Source: a virus. Taken from it: a stretch of DNA of 39,680 nucleotides. Shown here one piece after another: positions 31,208 to 38,079 of this stretch (positions are counted from its first letter, which is position 1; each line of letters opens with the position of its first letter). The position numbers and the translations under genes were made by a program. Under the pieces are notes generated by a model. It was not told the DNA's origin. It was given only the letters and a program-made list of their open reading frames with translations, and ran no database searches. The stretch covers positions 1 to 39,680 of IMG/VR virus record IMGVR_UViG_3300032331_001543. The stretch is one strand, 5' to 3'.

Positions 31208-31497
31208 GTAACGAAACTTTAATGCGTGAACTTGGATTTACTGACCATCGTGAAGGATTCTGGTACCGCGACTACCCGCTAGACAAATACACTTCTCTTT
31301 GTTTAACAATAAACAAAGAAACAGAGGAGTGGAAAGAAATGGTATTGAACGAAATGTTTTGCCAGCCAGAGTATTACGGTTACGCTGTTAAAGAATGGCG
31401 GGATGAAATTATTGCAAAAATAGATTCCATTATTGCTGAATTAAAAAAACACGGCTTGCCTTTTGAAGTAGACCACCGCGCATACGGGGTGAAATAA
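31204..31497 (+). CDS. Hypothetical protein, 97 aa
   Basis: A small aromatic-rich protein (MSNETLMRELGFTDHREGFWYRD...) with a C-terminal helix rich in Lys and Ile (IIAKIDSIIAELKKHG). It starts at an ATGA overlap and has no cassette of its own. No domain recognised. Confidence 0.7.
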   Translation: MSNETLMRELGFTDHREGFWYRDYPLDKYTSLCLTINKETEEWKEMVLNEMFCQPEYYGYAVKEWRDEIIAKIDSIIAELKKHGLPFEVDHRAYGVK

Positions 31498-31499
31498 AA

Positions 31500-31754
31500 A
31501 TGGGTAAGTTTGAAACATTTGGCGAAGGTGAAGAAATAAAGGTTGCTTCACAATCCATCAAGACCACAGTAGACATTCCTTGTCAAGAATGTGGTTGTGC
31601 CTATGGGTGGCATGAAGAAAGTTTGGCTGCCATTGAGCGAGTGCGGGAATTGTTAGCCGAACTAGAAAGTACAGGCGAAATGGTTTCGCCCTATTTAGTT
31701 GCTAAACAATTTTCTAAAGCGTTAGACGGTGAGCAAGATGAGCAACCCAAATAA
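31500..31754 (+). CDS. IERVRxL/DGEQ-cassette protein, 84 aa
   Basis: The N-terminal 40 residues contain CQECGCAYGWH, a possible zinc knuckle. The rest is the third copy of the cassette: AAIERVRELLAELEST...KALDGEQDEQ. It overlaps the resolvase gene by 17 bases, whose ATG follows GACGGTGAGCAAG in the cassette DNA. Probably a small regulatory or adaptor protein; function unknown. Confidence 0.7.
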   Translation: MGKFETFGEGEEIKVASQSIKTTVDIPCQECGCAYGWHEESLAAIERVRELLAELESTGEMVSPYLVAKQFSKALDGEQDEQPK

Positions 31755-32091
31755 ACGCAAAGGTTCAGCATACGAATCAGCGATCCTGCAATGGTTGCGT
31801 GGCAAAGGACTACTCGCAGAAAAACTAGCACTCGCAGGAACTAATGATGAAGGTGACATAGTTTGTTTCGTTGCAGGCAAACCTTACGTTCTAGAGTTAA
31901 AGAACAGGGCAAAGCTTGAACTGCCACAGTTCTGGAAAGAAGCCACACTAGAAGCAGCGAACTATGCCAAAGCAAGAAACTTGAAAGAAGTACCGCCAGC
32001 ATACGTCATAGTTAAGCGCCGTAATGCTGGTATTGAACAATCCTGGGTGATACAAACCCTAGAACAATGGGTAGGTGAACCTAATGAATGA
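31738..32091 (+). CDS. Hjc-like Holliday junction resolvase
   Basis: The 117-residue protein has the archaeal Hjc-type PD-(D/E)XK pattern: KGSAYE (E13), EGDIVCFV (D40) and LELKN (E53, K55), with a final beta-alpha element. It would cut branched DNA in replication or before packaging. The ATG at 31738 is better placed after GGTGAGCAAG than the alternative at 31729. Codons are A/C-ended, unlike the T-ended late genes. Confidence 0.82.
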   Translation: MSNPNKRKGSAYESAILQWLRGKGLLAEKLALAGTNDEGDIVCFVAGKPYVLELKNRAKLELPQFWKEATLEAANYAKARNLKEVPPAYVIVKRRNAGIEQSWVIQTLEQWVGEPNE

Positions 32092-32263
32092 CCAAGAATG
32101 GAACGAGCGAGCTGATTGGGTACAGTACGGCATCAAAAAAGGTTGGGTAACAGATAGTATTTGTGCCACCCACGATGGTACCTATGAGTATCTAACCGAG
32201 GAAGAAAAGCAACAGTTTGACGAGGGTGGGGATCCATGCGATTTGGTTCTGAAGCTACTTTAA
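32084..32263 (+). CDS. Small conserved actinophage-type protein, 59 aa
   Basis: MNDQEWNERADWVQYG...GWVTDSICATHDG...EEKQQFDEGGDPCDLVLKL is a layout I recognise from small hypothetical proteins of actinophages (THDG and DPC are the usual anchors). The role is unknown. The GTG at 32075 is an alternative start; the ATG at 32084 follows AGGTGA. It ends in a TAATG overlap with the primase zinc-finger gene. Confidence 0.75.
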   Translation: MNDQEWNERADWVQYGIKKGWVTDSICATHDGTYEYLTEEEKQQFDEGGDPCDLVLKLL

Positions 32264-32622
32264 TGACCGACAAACCCGACCTTGCTATTGTCCTTGAAGA
32301 ATACGGTGCAACTGTACCGACAAGAGCAGGATACATTTCGATACGGTGTGTCCTGCATGACGATACCCAAGCAAGTGCTACGGTGAACATAGATAAGCAA
32401 CGCTACCACTGTTTCGTCTGCCAGTTTGATGGCGATGTGTATGATGTGGTAGCCAACAAAGAAGGATTAGGATTTAAGGATGCTATCGCAAGAGCAGAAG
32501 CTATTACTAACGGAAACCGCACACAGGTACGCAAGTCAACTGGATCGTCAAACGGCATCCTACCTGCTAGGGCGGGGAATAACAAAGGAAGCCGCCGCTA
32601 CGTTCCACCTCGGAACCGTTAG
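32263..32622 (+). CDS. Primase zinc-finger protein (CHC2 type), 119 aa
   Basis: C29, H32, C50 and C53 (RCVLHDD and YHCFVC) form the zinc site that DnaG-type primases use to bind template DNA. KEGLGFKDAIARAEAI follows, as in the family. The C-terminal 35 residues are basic and end RRYVPPRNR, and they are encoded by bases also read in the +1 frame as the start of the catalytic part. It has no TOPRIM domain itself, so it must act with the next product. Confidence 0.88.
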   Translation: MTDKPDLAIVLEEYGATVPTRAGYISIRCVLHDDTQASATVNIDKQRYHCFVCQFDGDVYDVVANKEGLGFKDAIARAEAITNGNRTQVRKSTGSSNGILPARAGNNKGSRRYVPPRNR

Positions 32623-33115
32623 TGACCCAGCACCGGGACATGAACACGCTGCTGGTTGTTTGTCTATTCCTTATCGGACTCCTACCGGTGTTGTTGGTAT
32701 TAAGTTTCGTAAGGTTGATGGCGGTACTCCTAAGTATTTGTGGCCGACTGGTCAAAAAATTGGTATGTTTAATGTTGTGGACCTTCATGATAGTTCGGAT
32801 GTTATTGCTATTTGTGAGGGCGAACTTGATTGCCTTGTTATGTCTGCCCTTGTTGGGGTACCTGCGGTTGGGATTGCTGGTGTCACCCAATGGAAGCCTT
32901 GGTTCCAGAAAATGTTTGAAGGTTTTGAACGTATTGTTGTGTTTGCAGATAACGACCTTAAAGAAGATGGCAGGAATCCAGGTATGGAACTTGCAAAACG
33001 GATCAAAGAAGATTTAGATAAAGCTGTTGTCGTTAGATTACCTGAAAATAAAGATGTTAATCAGGTGTTCCAAGACGGTGGCGCTGATTGGTTACGAGAG
33101 AGAGCGTTAGCATGA
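32480..33115 (+). CDS. Primase TOPRIM catalytic protein, 211 aa
   Basis: The TOPRIM domain shows ICEGELD (E113, D117) and VFADNDLKEDG (D157, D159), the metal-binding acidic residues of DnaG-type primases. The preceding region (SYLLGRGITKEAAATFHLG) is the usual RNA-polymerase-domain start. The frame is +1 to the zinc-finger gene and overlaps it by 143 bases. No clear ribosome-binding site precedes 32480, so coupled translation or frameshifting is likely. Codon use turns from A/C-ended to T-ended at about 32645. Confidence 0.88.
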   Translation: MLSQEQKLLLTETAHRYASQLDRQTASYLLGRGITKEAAATFHLGTVSDPAPGHEHAAGCLSIPYRTPTGVVGIKFRKVDGGTPKYLWPTGQKIGMFNVVDLHDSSDVIAICEGELDCLVMSALVGVPAVGIAGVTQWKPWFQKMFEGFERIVVFADNDLKEDGRNPGMELAKRIKEDLDKAVVVRLPENKDVNQVFQDGGADWLRERALA

Positions 33116-33237
33116 GTACAAAAGACATTTTAGCTGGCACACTATTTGTGTTCGCCGCAACATTCACAGTAATGCTGGTGCTAGCCATCGGTGTAATGTG
33201 GTGGGAATCTTTCAAGGACCACAGGAAAAAGAAATGA
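33112..33237 (+). CDS. Small single-pass membrane protein, 41 aa
   Basis: MSTKDILAGTLFVFAATFTVML... has a membrane segment at about residues 8-31 and a basic C-terminus (KDHRKKK), so the tail probably faces the cytoplasm. Its start overlaps the primase stop and its stop overlaps the peptidase start (both ATGA). Possible anchor or superinfection factor; function unknown. Confidence 0.65.
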   Translation: MSTKDILAGTLFVFAATFTVMLVLAIGVMWWESFKDHRKKK

Positions 33238-33755
33238 CAATCATTGTAGCCATTGCAGATGGCAACAAAGTATACATGGGTTCCGATAGTGGTTCTACCG
33301 ACAAAGACTTTATTGCCGCATCACTAACCCCGAAAGTACGGATTAATGGTGAATACATTATTGGTTACGCTGGTAGTCGAGGCACAGGGCAACTCTTACA
33401 CTATTTAGATTACCCTAAGCCACCGACAGAAAATCTTGAACAGTTCATGCGGTTCAGTTTCATTCGGGTGGTGAAGCAAGCTTGTGACGAACTCAGTACC
33501 GACACTACGGATAGTGACAAAGCGGGTGCAGATTTTTTGGTTGGTGTCAATGGTCGAGTGTTTGAGATCAGCACAGAGGATTGGTCTGTGACTGAGTATG
33601 GTGAGATTGCTACCGGTTCAGGGTATCAGTATGCCCTAGGGTCTTTGTTTGTTACCCGTTCTTTGACACCCCGTAAGAGGGTGCGGTTGGCTGTTGAAGC
33701 AGCAATCCACTATTCGACTACTTGTTCTGGTCCAGTGGAAGTGAGTTGGGTTTGA
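33234..33755 (+). CDS. Proteasome-beta/HslV-like Ntn-hydrolase
   Basis: The ATG at 33234 gives MTIIVAIADGNKVYMGSDSG. If the initiator Met is removed, Thr becomes residue 1, Asp of GSDS residue 17 and Lys of LTPKV residue 33, which is exactly the Thr1-Asp17-Lys33 arrangement of proteasome beta subunits and HslV. GYAGSRG and a later FLVGVNGRVFEI also fit. At 173 residues it matches HslV size. It may be a phage protease that degrades host proteins or trims virion proteins. No AAA partner is encoded, so it may use a host unfoldase. Confidence 0.82.
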   Translation: MTIIVAIADGNKVYMGSDSGSTDKDFIAASLTPKVRINGEYIIGYAGSRGTGQLLHYLDYPKPPTENLEQFMRFSFIRVVKQACDELSTDTTDSDKAGADFLVGVNGRVFEISTEDWSVTEYGEIATGSGYQYALGSLFVTRSLTPRKRVRLAVEAAIHYSTTCSGPVEVSWV

Positions 33756-33961
33756 AGTTTCAGACTTCCAAACGGATCCAGCTTTGGGGTGGACCGCTAG
33801 ACGGTACAACTATTCCTGAAGTTATGGCTGTTATGGAATTTTTAGAATTCACGATTGTGCATAACTCTGTGGATAGAGTATGCTACATGTATGAGTACCG
33901 TGACGATACCAACGACTTTGAGTATGTTGGCGAAGATACAATAGAGGATGATAATGAGTGA
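33752..33961 (+). CDS. Conserved actinophage-type protein, 69 aa
   Basis: It starts with TTG in a four-base overlap with the peptidase stop, with GGAAGTGAG upstream. The product MKFQTSKRIQLWGGPLDGTT...FEYVGED has the LWGGPLDG opening that I associate with many small actinobacterial phage proteins. It is probably a small beta domain. Function unknown. Confidence 0.75.
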   Translation: MKFQTSKRIQLWGGPLDGTTIPEVMAVMEFLEFTIVHNSVDRVCYMYEYRDDTNDFEYVGEDTIEDDNE

Positions 33962-34376
33962 CGAAACAAGACTGGAAAGATCTGATCCAGCTGCTGGACA
34001 ATTTGGGCCTAAAAATCCTTACGTTAGATACACAAAACCAAACCCTTTTAATTCAAATCCCGGCCCACAAAGAATAATACCTAAAGTTAATGTACCGCGT
34101 GGGTTTATCCACAATGTGTGGAAAGTTGGGGATGAAGTAACCGACATTCTGATCAAAAAACAGGCAGACTATGGACCACATAACATTGGTCGAGCGCCAG
34201 GTGGACCATTGAACGGTCTAATTGTACGTATTCACGACAAAGTTAGCCGTATACTACACTTAACAAGTAACGATGTAGACCCCCAGAACGAGTCGCTACG
34301 GGATTCGTATGTGGATTTAGCAAACTATGCCCTGATAGCACTCATGGTGCTTGACGGCACTTGGCCAAAGGAGTAA
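33954..34376 (+). CDS. DUF1599/Nmad1-like protein, 140 aa
   Basis: After a disordered N-terminus of about 50 residues come DILIKKQADYGPHNIGRAP...GLIVRIHDKVSRILHL and SYVDLANYALIALMVLDGTW, a pattern resembling DUF1599 (nucleotide-modification-associated domain 1) and MazG-like all-helical folds. It may act on nucleotides for modification or pool control. The ATG at 33954 follows GAGG at seven bases. Confidence 0.65.
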   Translation: MSDETRLERSDPAAGQFGPKNPYVRYTKPNPFNSNPGPQRIIPKVNVPRGFIHNVWKVGDEVTDILIKKQADYGPHNIGRAPGGPLNGLIVRIHDKVSRILHLTSNDVDPQNESLRDSYVDLANYALIALMVLDGTWPKE

Positions 34377-34379
34377 CAA

Positions 34380-35123
34380 GTGGAAGCAATCGTAGCAATA
34401 TCTGACCTGCAAGTACCGTACCACGACAAACGAGCAGTAGCGAATGTTGCTGCGTTCATTAAAGCTTTCAAGCCCAGCAAAGTAGTTTCTGTTGGTGACG
34501 AGATGGATTTCCAAACCATTAGCCGTTGGGCGCAAGGCACACCACTAGAATACGAACGCTCTATCGCTAAGAACCGTGACGAAACTGTTGCGGTACTTGA
34601 ATCTTTGCGCGTAGAGCATGTTATTCGCAGTAACCACACTGACCGTCTTTATAATACGGTTATGATGCGAGCGCCAGGGTTACTCGGTTTACCCGAACTA
34701 GGGTTAGAGAACTTTCTGCGGTTCCCACAACTCGGTATTACCTATCATAAGAAGCCGTATGAACTTGCCTACGGTTGGCGTTTATTTCACGGCGATGAAG
34801 GTAACATTAGCCAAAACTCTGGCACCACCGCACTCAACCTAGCGAAACGCACTGGTGTATCTGTTGTCTGTGGACATACACACCGTATGGGTTTGTCGCA
34901 CCACACTGAAGCAGTTGCCGGTATCCCAACCCGTACCTTGTGGGGTATGGAAGTGGGTAATCTTATGGATGCGAAACAGGCAGGGTATCTTAAAGCTGGT
35001 ATCAACAACTGGCAACAAGGTTTCGGGATCTTGTGGGTAGATGGTAAGTCTGTTACACCACAGATTATTCCTATTCATCGTGACGGTACTTTCACTGTTG
35101 CTGGTAAAAAGTGGGGGAAGTAA
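34380..35123 (+). CDS. Calcineurin-like metallophosphoesterase, 247 aa
   Basis: The GTG start is eight bases after AAGGAG. Motifs in order: ISDLQ (D9, Q11), GDEMD (D40), SNHTD (N85, H86), HGDE (H137) and GHTHR (H166, H168), the set of binuclear metallophosphoesterases. Glutamine replaces the usual histidine of DxH at position 11, which may alter metal choice. Phage members may dephosphorylate nucleotides or nucleic acids; the substrate is not readable here. Confidence 0.88.
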   Translation: MEAIVAISDLQVPYHDKRAVANVAAFIKAFKPSKVVSVGDEMDFQTISRWAQGTPLEYERSIAKNRDETVAVLESLRVEHVIRSNHTDRLYNTVMMRAPGLLGLPELGLENFLRFPQLGITYHKKPYELAYGWRLFHGDEGNISQNSGTTALNLAKRTGVSVVCGHTHRMGLSHHTEAVAGIPTRTLWGMEVGNLMDAKQAGYLKAGINNWQQGFGILWVDGKSVTPQIIPIHRDGTFTVAGKKWGK

Positions 35124-35317
35124 TGTTAAAAGTTTATGACCTTGTAGGTACAGTCGCTTGGAAAGTGTACAAATTTTGTGACAAAAAAATGTACAAACTG
35201 ATCCGCAAAGACCTGCTAGAAAAAGCAACACAGCGGGTACTGTGGCAGGACTTCTTTGACGACAAACCAGGTCGCAGTTTCAATGATGTATTCATCGAAG
35301 ATGATGAAGAACTATAA
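35123..35317 (+). CDS. Hypothetical protein, 64 aa
   Basis: A basic helical first half (WKVYKFCDKKMYKLIRKDLLEK) and a strongly acidic end (FIEDDEEL). It starts at a TAATG overlap with the phosphoesterase gene. It precedes the sigma factor gene by 13 bases and could be a small partner of it, but no motif shows this. Confidence 0.65.
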   Translation: MLKVYDLVGTVAWKVYKFCDKKMYKLIRKDLLEKATQRVLWQDFFDDKPGRSFNDVFIEDDEEL

Positions 35318-35330
35318 AGGATAAATAAAA

Positions 35331-36002
35331 TTGAATAGTGAACTATTAGAAGAAGTAACCGAGATCGCTGCCAGTGTAGCGAAACAAATACACCCCCGAT
35401 ACGCAGTCTACTTTGAGCCACAAGACCTGAAACAAGAACTTCTCCTATGGTCACTAAACCACGAACACAAAATAGTTGAATGGTTAAACCCAGACCAAGA
35501 AGTTTGGGAACGCAAAGCAGGCATACGACAACTAGCCAAAAGTTTTCAACGAGAAGCAGACAAAATCTGTCGAGCCGCCAAAGCACGTAAAACAGGCTAC
35601 GAAATCCATGACGAATACTTTTACAGTCGCGGAGTACTCGAAGAACTCCTAACGAACCTAGACGAAATAGAAGCACAACAAACCGGCATGCAGGTACGAG
35701 TATCAGGTGGTGGTAGTGACCCCGCAGCAGGTAACAACATCGCAGCGAGTGTAGCTGATGTACGCAAAGCGTTAGACCAACTAGACCCAATGGATAGACT
35801 AATGGTTGAAATGAAATACCAGGAACAACTCACCTACAAACAGATCTCCGAAACTGTGGACCTGTCAGACAGCACTGTCCACCGCCGTGTATCTGGAGCG
35901 TTAAACCGTATGGTTAAGTTTCTTGGTGGCGACAACCCGTACACGGGCAGTAACTACCGTAAAACAATTAGTAACGCCCAAGCACAAGCTATGACAGAAT
36001 AG
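35331..36002 (+). CDS. Phage-encoded sigma-70-like factor, 223 aa
   Basis: The start is TTG, ten bases after AAAGG. Residues 28-45 (FEPQDLKQELLLWSL) look like sigma region 2, and 148-195 (LDQLDPMDRLMVEMKYQEQLTYKQISETVDLSDSTVHRRVSGAL, abbreviated here by its ends) contain a region 4 helix-turn-helix. A charged linker lies between. It probably redirects host RNA polymerase to late phage promoters. It is the last gene before the convergent terminators. Codons are strongly A/C-ended. Confidence 0.82.
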   Translation: MNSELLEEVTEIAASVAKQIHPRYAVYFEPQDLKQELLLWSLNHEHKIVEWLNPDQEVWERKAGIRQLAKSFQREADKICRAAKARKTGYEIHDEYFYSRGVLEELLTNLDEIEAQQTGMQVRVSGGGSDPAAGNNIAASVADVRKALDQLDPMDRLMVEMKYQEQLTYKQISETVDLSDSTVHRRVSGALNRMVKFLGGDNPYTGSNYRKTISNAQAQAMTE

Positions 36003-36071
36003 TGTGCTACTATAAACCTATAACTGAATATGGTTTTTCTGTCCAGAGGGGAAGCTGGCGGAAATAACATT

Positions 36072-36110
36072 AACCCTACCGTTTGTCCATTTGCGGTAGG
36101 GTTTTTGTTT
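36072..36110 (+). terminator. Intrinsic terminator of the plus-strand early block
   Basis: AACCCTACCG (36072-36081) pairs perfectly with CGGTAGGGTT (36094-36103), followed by TTTGTTTT. A weaker AAACC/GGTTT hairpin with a T-run lies about 50 bases earlier. Confidence 0.85.
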
Positions 36111-36135
36111 TGCCACGCGTTAGCGACACAAAAAA

Positions 36136-36175
36136 GAAGAACCCCCTGCTGGATAGGATCAACAAGGGGTTCTTC
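36136..36175 (-). terminator. Terminator of the minus-strand operon
   Basis: GAAGAACCCC (36136-36145) and GGGGTTCTTC (36166-36175) form a perfect ten-pair stem. Read on the minus strand it is followed by TTTTTTG, so it mainly stops the minus-strand operon, 25 bases after its last gene. It may also back up the plus-strand terminator. Confidence 0.85.
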
Positions 36176-36200
36176 GGGTTGAGATAGCGGATAAGGAACG

Positions 36201-36500
36201 CTACCCCAAGTCTAGCACACTACTATCAGTAAACTTAGCAATGTAAGCATGATCTTTTTCATCATACCGTTGGATCTTTTTCGGATAATCTTTCTCTGCC
36301 TGTAACTGTGTCGCGTACAAACCGATTACCTTAACGAGCTTGAAAGACGGTATCAGGTGGACTATGGCAAACATTTCACGCTTTGCGCGTAGCCCGTCAA
36401 GTGTTTCGATGACCAGCTTTGCTAGGTCTTCTACGCTGTCGTGTTCCTGCGACAGCAGATCGGCTATTGTTTTAATCTCAGTGGGTCTAATCTGTAACAC
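36201..36500 (-). CDS. Last gene of the minus-strand operon; hypothetical, 99 aa
   Basis: It starts with GTG inside the end of the preceding gene (14-base overlap) and lacks a strong ribosome-binding site, so it is probably translated by coupling. The N-terminal half is helical (ADLLSQEHDSVEDLAKLVIETLDGL), the C-terminal half beta-rich. I do not recognise the family. Confidence 0.7.
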   Translation of the reverse strand: MLQIRPTEIKTIADLLSQEHDSVEDLAKLVIETLDGLRAKREMFAIVHLIPSFKLVKVIGLYATQLQAEKDYPKKIQRYDEKDHAYIAKFTDSSVLDLG

Positions 36501-36666
36501 TAGCCGTACAATCCATACTGACCAGGTGGTATTGGACTTTGATCTTTAAGGTTTCCCACTTACTCGCCACAATTTCGCGCTTACAGCACGAACATTGTGT
36601 GCGGTATTCAGCCCACAAACTGTCGTACACGGCGTAGTCGAGTGTTGCTTCCAAGTTACCGATCAT
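36487..36666 (-). CDS. Small cysteine-containing protein, 59 aa
   Basis: The frame starts at 36666 (MIGNLEATLDYAVYD...) inside the end of the gene before it and contains CSCC and one later cysteine. The spacing does not match a standard zinc finger but metal binding is possible. Support comes from tight packing with neighbours on both sides. Confidence 0.6.
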   Translation of the reverse strand: MIGNLEATLDYAVYDSLWAEYRTQCSCCKREIVASKWETLKIKVQYHLVSMDCTASVTD

Positions 36667-36736
36667 TACGGTTCACCCACAAAATCAGCACTAAAATACT
36701 TGTTAGCCCTAACAGAACACCAACTTCATTAGACAT
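36656..36736 (-). CDS. Tiny membrane peptide, 26 aa
   Basis: MSNEVGVLLGLTSILVLILWVNRNDR is longer than I should quote in function terms: a short polar start, one hydrophobic span at about residues 6-21 and a charged end. It overlaps both neighbours and starts just after GGGGTAC on the minus strand. Very small, so uncertain, but the overlaps favour it. Confidence 0.5.
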   Translation of the reverse strand: MSNEVGVLLGLTSILVLILWVNRNDR

Positions 36737-36899
36737 AAGTACCCCTAGCAATGTTCTCGCAAACACCAAACACTTCTTCTGGTGTATCAAGTTTTAGTTT
36801 TTCGCTAGCTTCGAAGATTTGGCTAGCAATAGTTTCACGCCAATACGCTTCGATCTCTTTTAATGCTTCTTGCTGTTCTTTAGTTATCTTCTGTGTCAT
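36729..36899 (-). CDS. Small helical protein, 56 aa
   Basis: MTQKITKEQQEALKEIEAYW... looks fully helical with strong charge alternation. It overlaps the gene before by 20 bases and the membrane peptide after by eight. The bases GGAAGAAGAAACCA lie upstream as a ribosome-binding site. Function unknown. Confidence 0.65.
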   Translation of the reverse strand: MTQKITKEQQEALKEIEAYWRETIASQIFEASEKLKLDTPEEVFGVCENIARGTYV

Positions 36900-37002
36900 T
36901 GGTTTCTTCTTCCTTTTCTATGTTGGTGAAATCCCCAGCTTTAAGGTAACGCTGTATTACTTCTATCATAGCGGGTGTTATCGGTGATTTAGGTTTAGTC
37001 AT
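36880..37002 (-). CDS. Small acidic protein, 40 aa
   Basis: MTKPKSPITPAMIEVIQRYLK begins with a proline-rich segment and one amphipathic helix, followed by an acidic tail (EKEEETNDTEDN). It starts at an ATGA overlap with the upstream gene. Function unknown. Confidence 0.6.
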   Translation of the reverse strand: MTKPKSPITPAMIEVIQRYLKAGDFTNIEKEEETNDTEDN

Positions 37003-37226
37003 TGGCGCTCTTCCGCATAATCTAACCAAGTTACAGGGGTATCTGACGGTACGAACGACAGGTAGCCTAACCCTTTTTTAATGTACGCTTCCATAGTGCT
37101 GTCAGAGCGTGGCGTAGGCGTACCTATGTGAAGGTGTAAGTGTTGTGCCAGATCGCGCTCAAAATCGCTCCTAGCCTGCTTCCTGCCCCGCCTGCGGGCT
37201 TTCCATAATCCTATTTGCCTGCCCAT
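36999..37226 (-). CDS. Basic hypothetical protein, 75 aa
   Basis: The start at 37226 follows AGAGG and gives MGRQIGLWKARRRGRKQARSD, strongly basic and possibly nucleic-acid binding. A longer frame from 37262 would overlap the WhiB gene by 52 bases and has no good site. With the chosen start the overlap is 16 bases. The C-terminal half (YIKKGLGYLSFVPSDTPVTW) is mixed beta. Function unknown. Confidence 0.65.
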   Translation of the reverse strand: MGRQIGLWKARRRGRKQARSDFERDLAQHLHLHIGTPTPRSDSTMEAYIKKGLGYLSFVPSDTPVTWLDYAEERQ

Positions 37227-37813
37227 AACCGTACCTCTTCTCTTAGTTGTTGATGTATCCATAATTTTACTCTCTGGCGTACGGTAAAAGCTATTTTCAT
37301 CTTGGTTCTTTGGGCTACGCCCCGCCTACTAGCACCGTATCTGACGATAATTCGTTCGCCTGGAAGTAGTCCGCCCCAGATCCCTGTGTTGATTTCTAGG
37401 TCTGTTAGCCCTACTTTTAGGCATTGTTCTTTTACAGGGCAAGTACCACATAGCGTTAATGCTCTGGCTAGTCGTGGTATGTCTTGATCTTCGACATTGT
37501 GGTCTAAGAACCACGCGTCAGCGTCTTGGTCGCCGTTACAGTTTGCTTCGTACCAGATTGGGTCACCGTCTAGGTTCAGGGCAAGGATCAGTTCATCTGG
37601 CAAGGGTTTGCGGGTATCTACTGCTCGCTCTTGCTTGTTTAGTTCCTTCCGGGATAGCATTTCGTTCGATTTCTCTAGCCCAGCTTCCGTTACAGCTACT
37701 CGTTTAGTGTCTGTCTGCACTATGTAGAGCGTGTTACCGTTATTTACGGTAATATCTTCTACTATTCCTGCTTCTAGCCCTACGGATACTGCTGTACCTA
37801 TTCTTGGTTTCAT
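37211..37813 (-). CDS. WhiB-family iron-sulfur regulator with N-terminal extension
   Basis: Residues about 85-157 are a WhiB domain: C92, C122, C125 and C131 fit the C-Xn-C-X2-C-X5-C ligands of a [4Fe-4S] cluster, and GIWGG (144-148) is the turn before the C-terminal basic helix (IIVRYGASRRG). WhiB proteins occur in actinobacteria and their phages and bind the main sigma factor. The first 60 residues look like a small beta-barrel (GTAVSVGLEAGIVEDI) and are unusual for the family, as is the 40-residue tail. It could reprogram host promoters or block superinfection, as reported for the TM4 phage WhiB protein. Confidence 0.93.
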   Translation of the reverse strand: MKPRIGTAVSVGLEAGIVEDITVNNGNTLYIVQTDTKRVAVTEAGLEKSNEMLSRKELNKQERAVDTRKPLPDELILALNLDGDPIWYEANCNGDQDADAWFLDHNVEDQDIPRLARALTLCGTCPVKEQCLKVGLTDLEINTGIWGGLLPGERIIVRYGASRRGVAQRTKMKIAFTVRQRVKLWIHQQLREEVRLWAGK

Positions 37814-38079
37814 TTAACTTCTCTTTTCCACTCGTCAATGCTTAATACTGTAAAGTCTGCTTCTTTATCTTCTGGTCGAACCATACTTTCTAATTGACTT
37901 TCGGAACAGTAATAAAATACATTGTCCTCACGCATACCAGATTTCGGTAAGACATAGTTGTCGTCTCCGTCCCAACCTTCTGGCAAGTCCTCGAAAGAAA
38001 AGTAATTTCCCGAAACTTCGCTAGGGTTTGGATCGTTCCAGCGTATTGTGCAATACGCACCTACAATTTCACTCATCAT
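37810..38079 (-). CDS. Hypothetical protein, 89 aa
   Basis: Acidic, aromatic-rich and soluble, with DNPNPSEVSGNYFSFEDLPEGWDGDD-like composition and no recognised domain. Starts at 38079 and 38076 are both possible; GAGGGAAG precedes them. It overlaps the gene before by 11 bases and the WhiB gene after by four. Confidence 0.65.
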   Translation of the reverse strand: MMSEIVGAYCTIRWNDPNPSEVSGNYFSFEDLPEGWDGDDNYVLPKSGMREDNVFYYCSESQLESMVRPEDKEADFTVLSIDEWKREVK

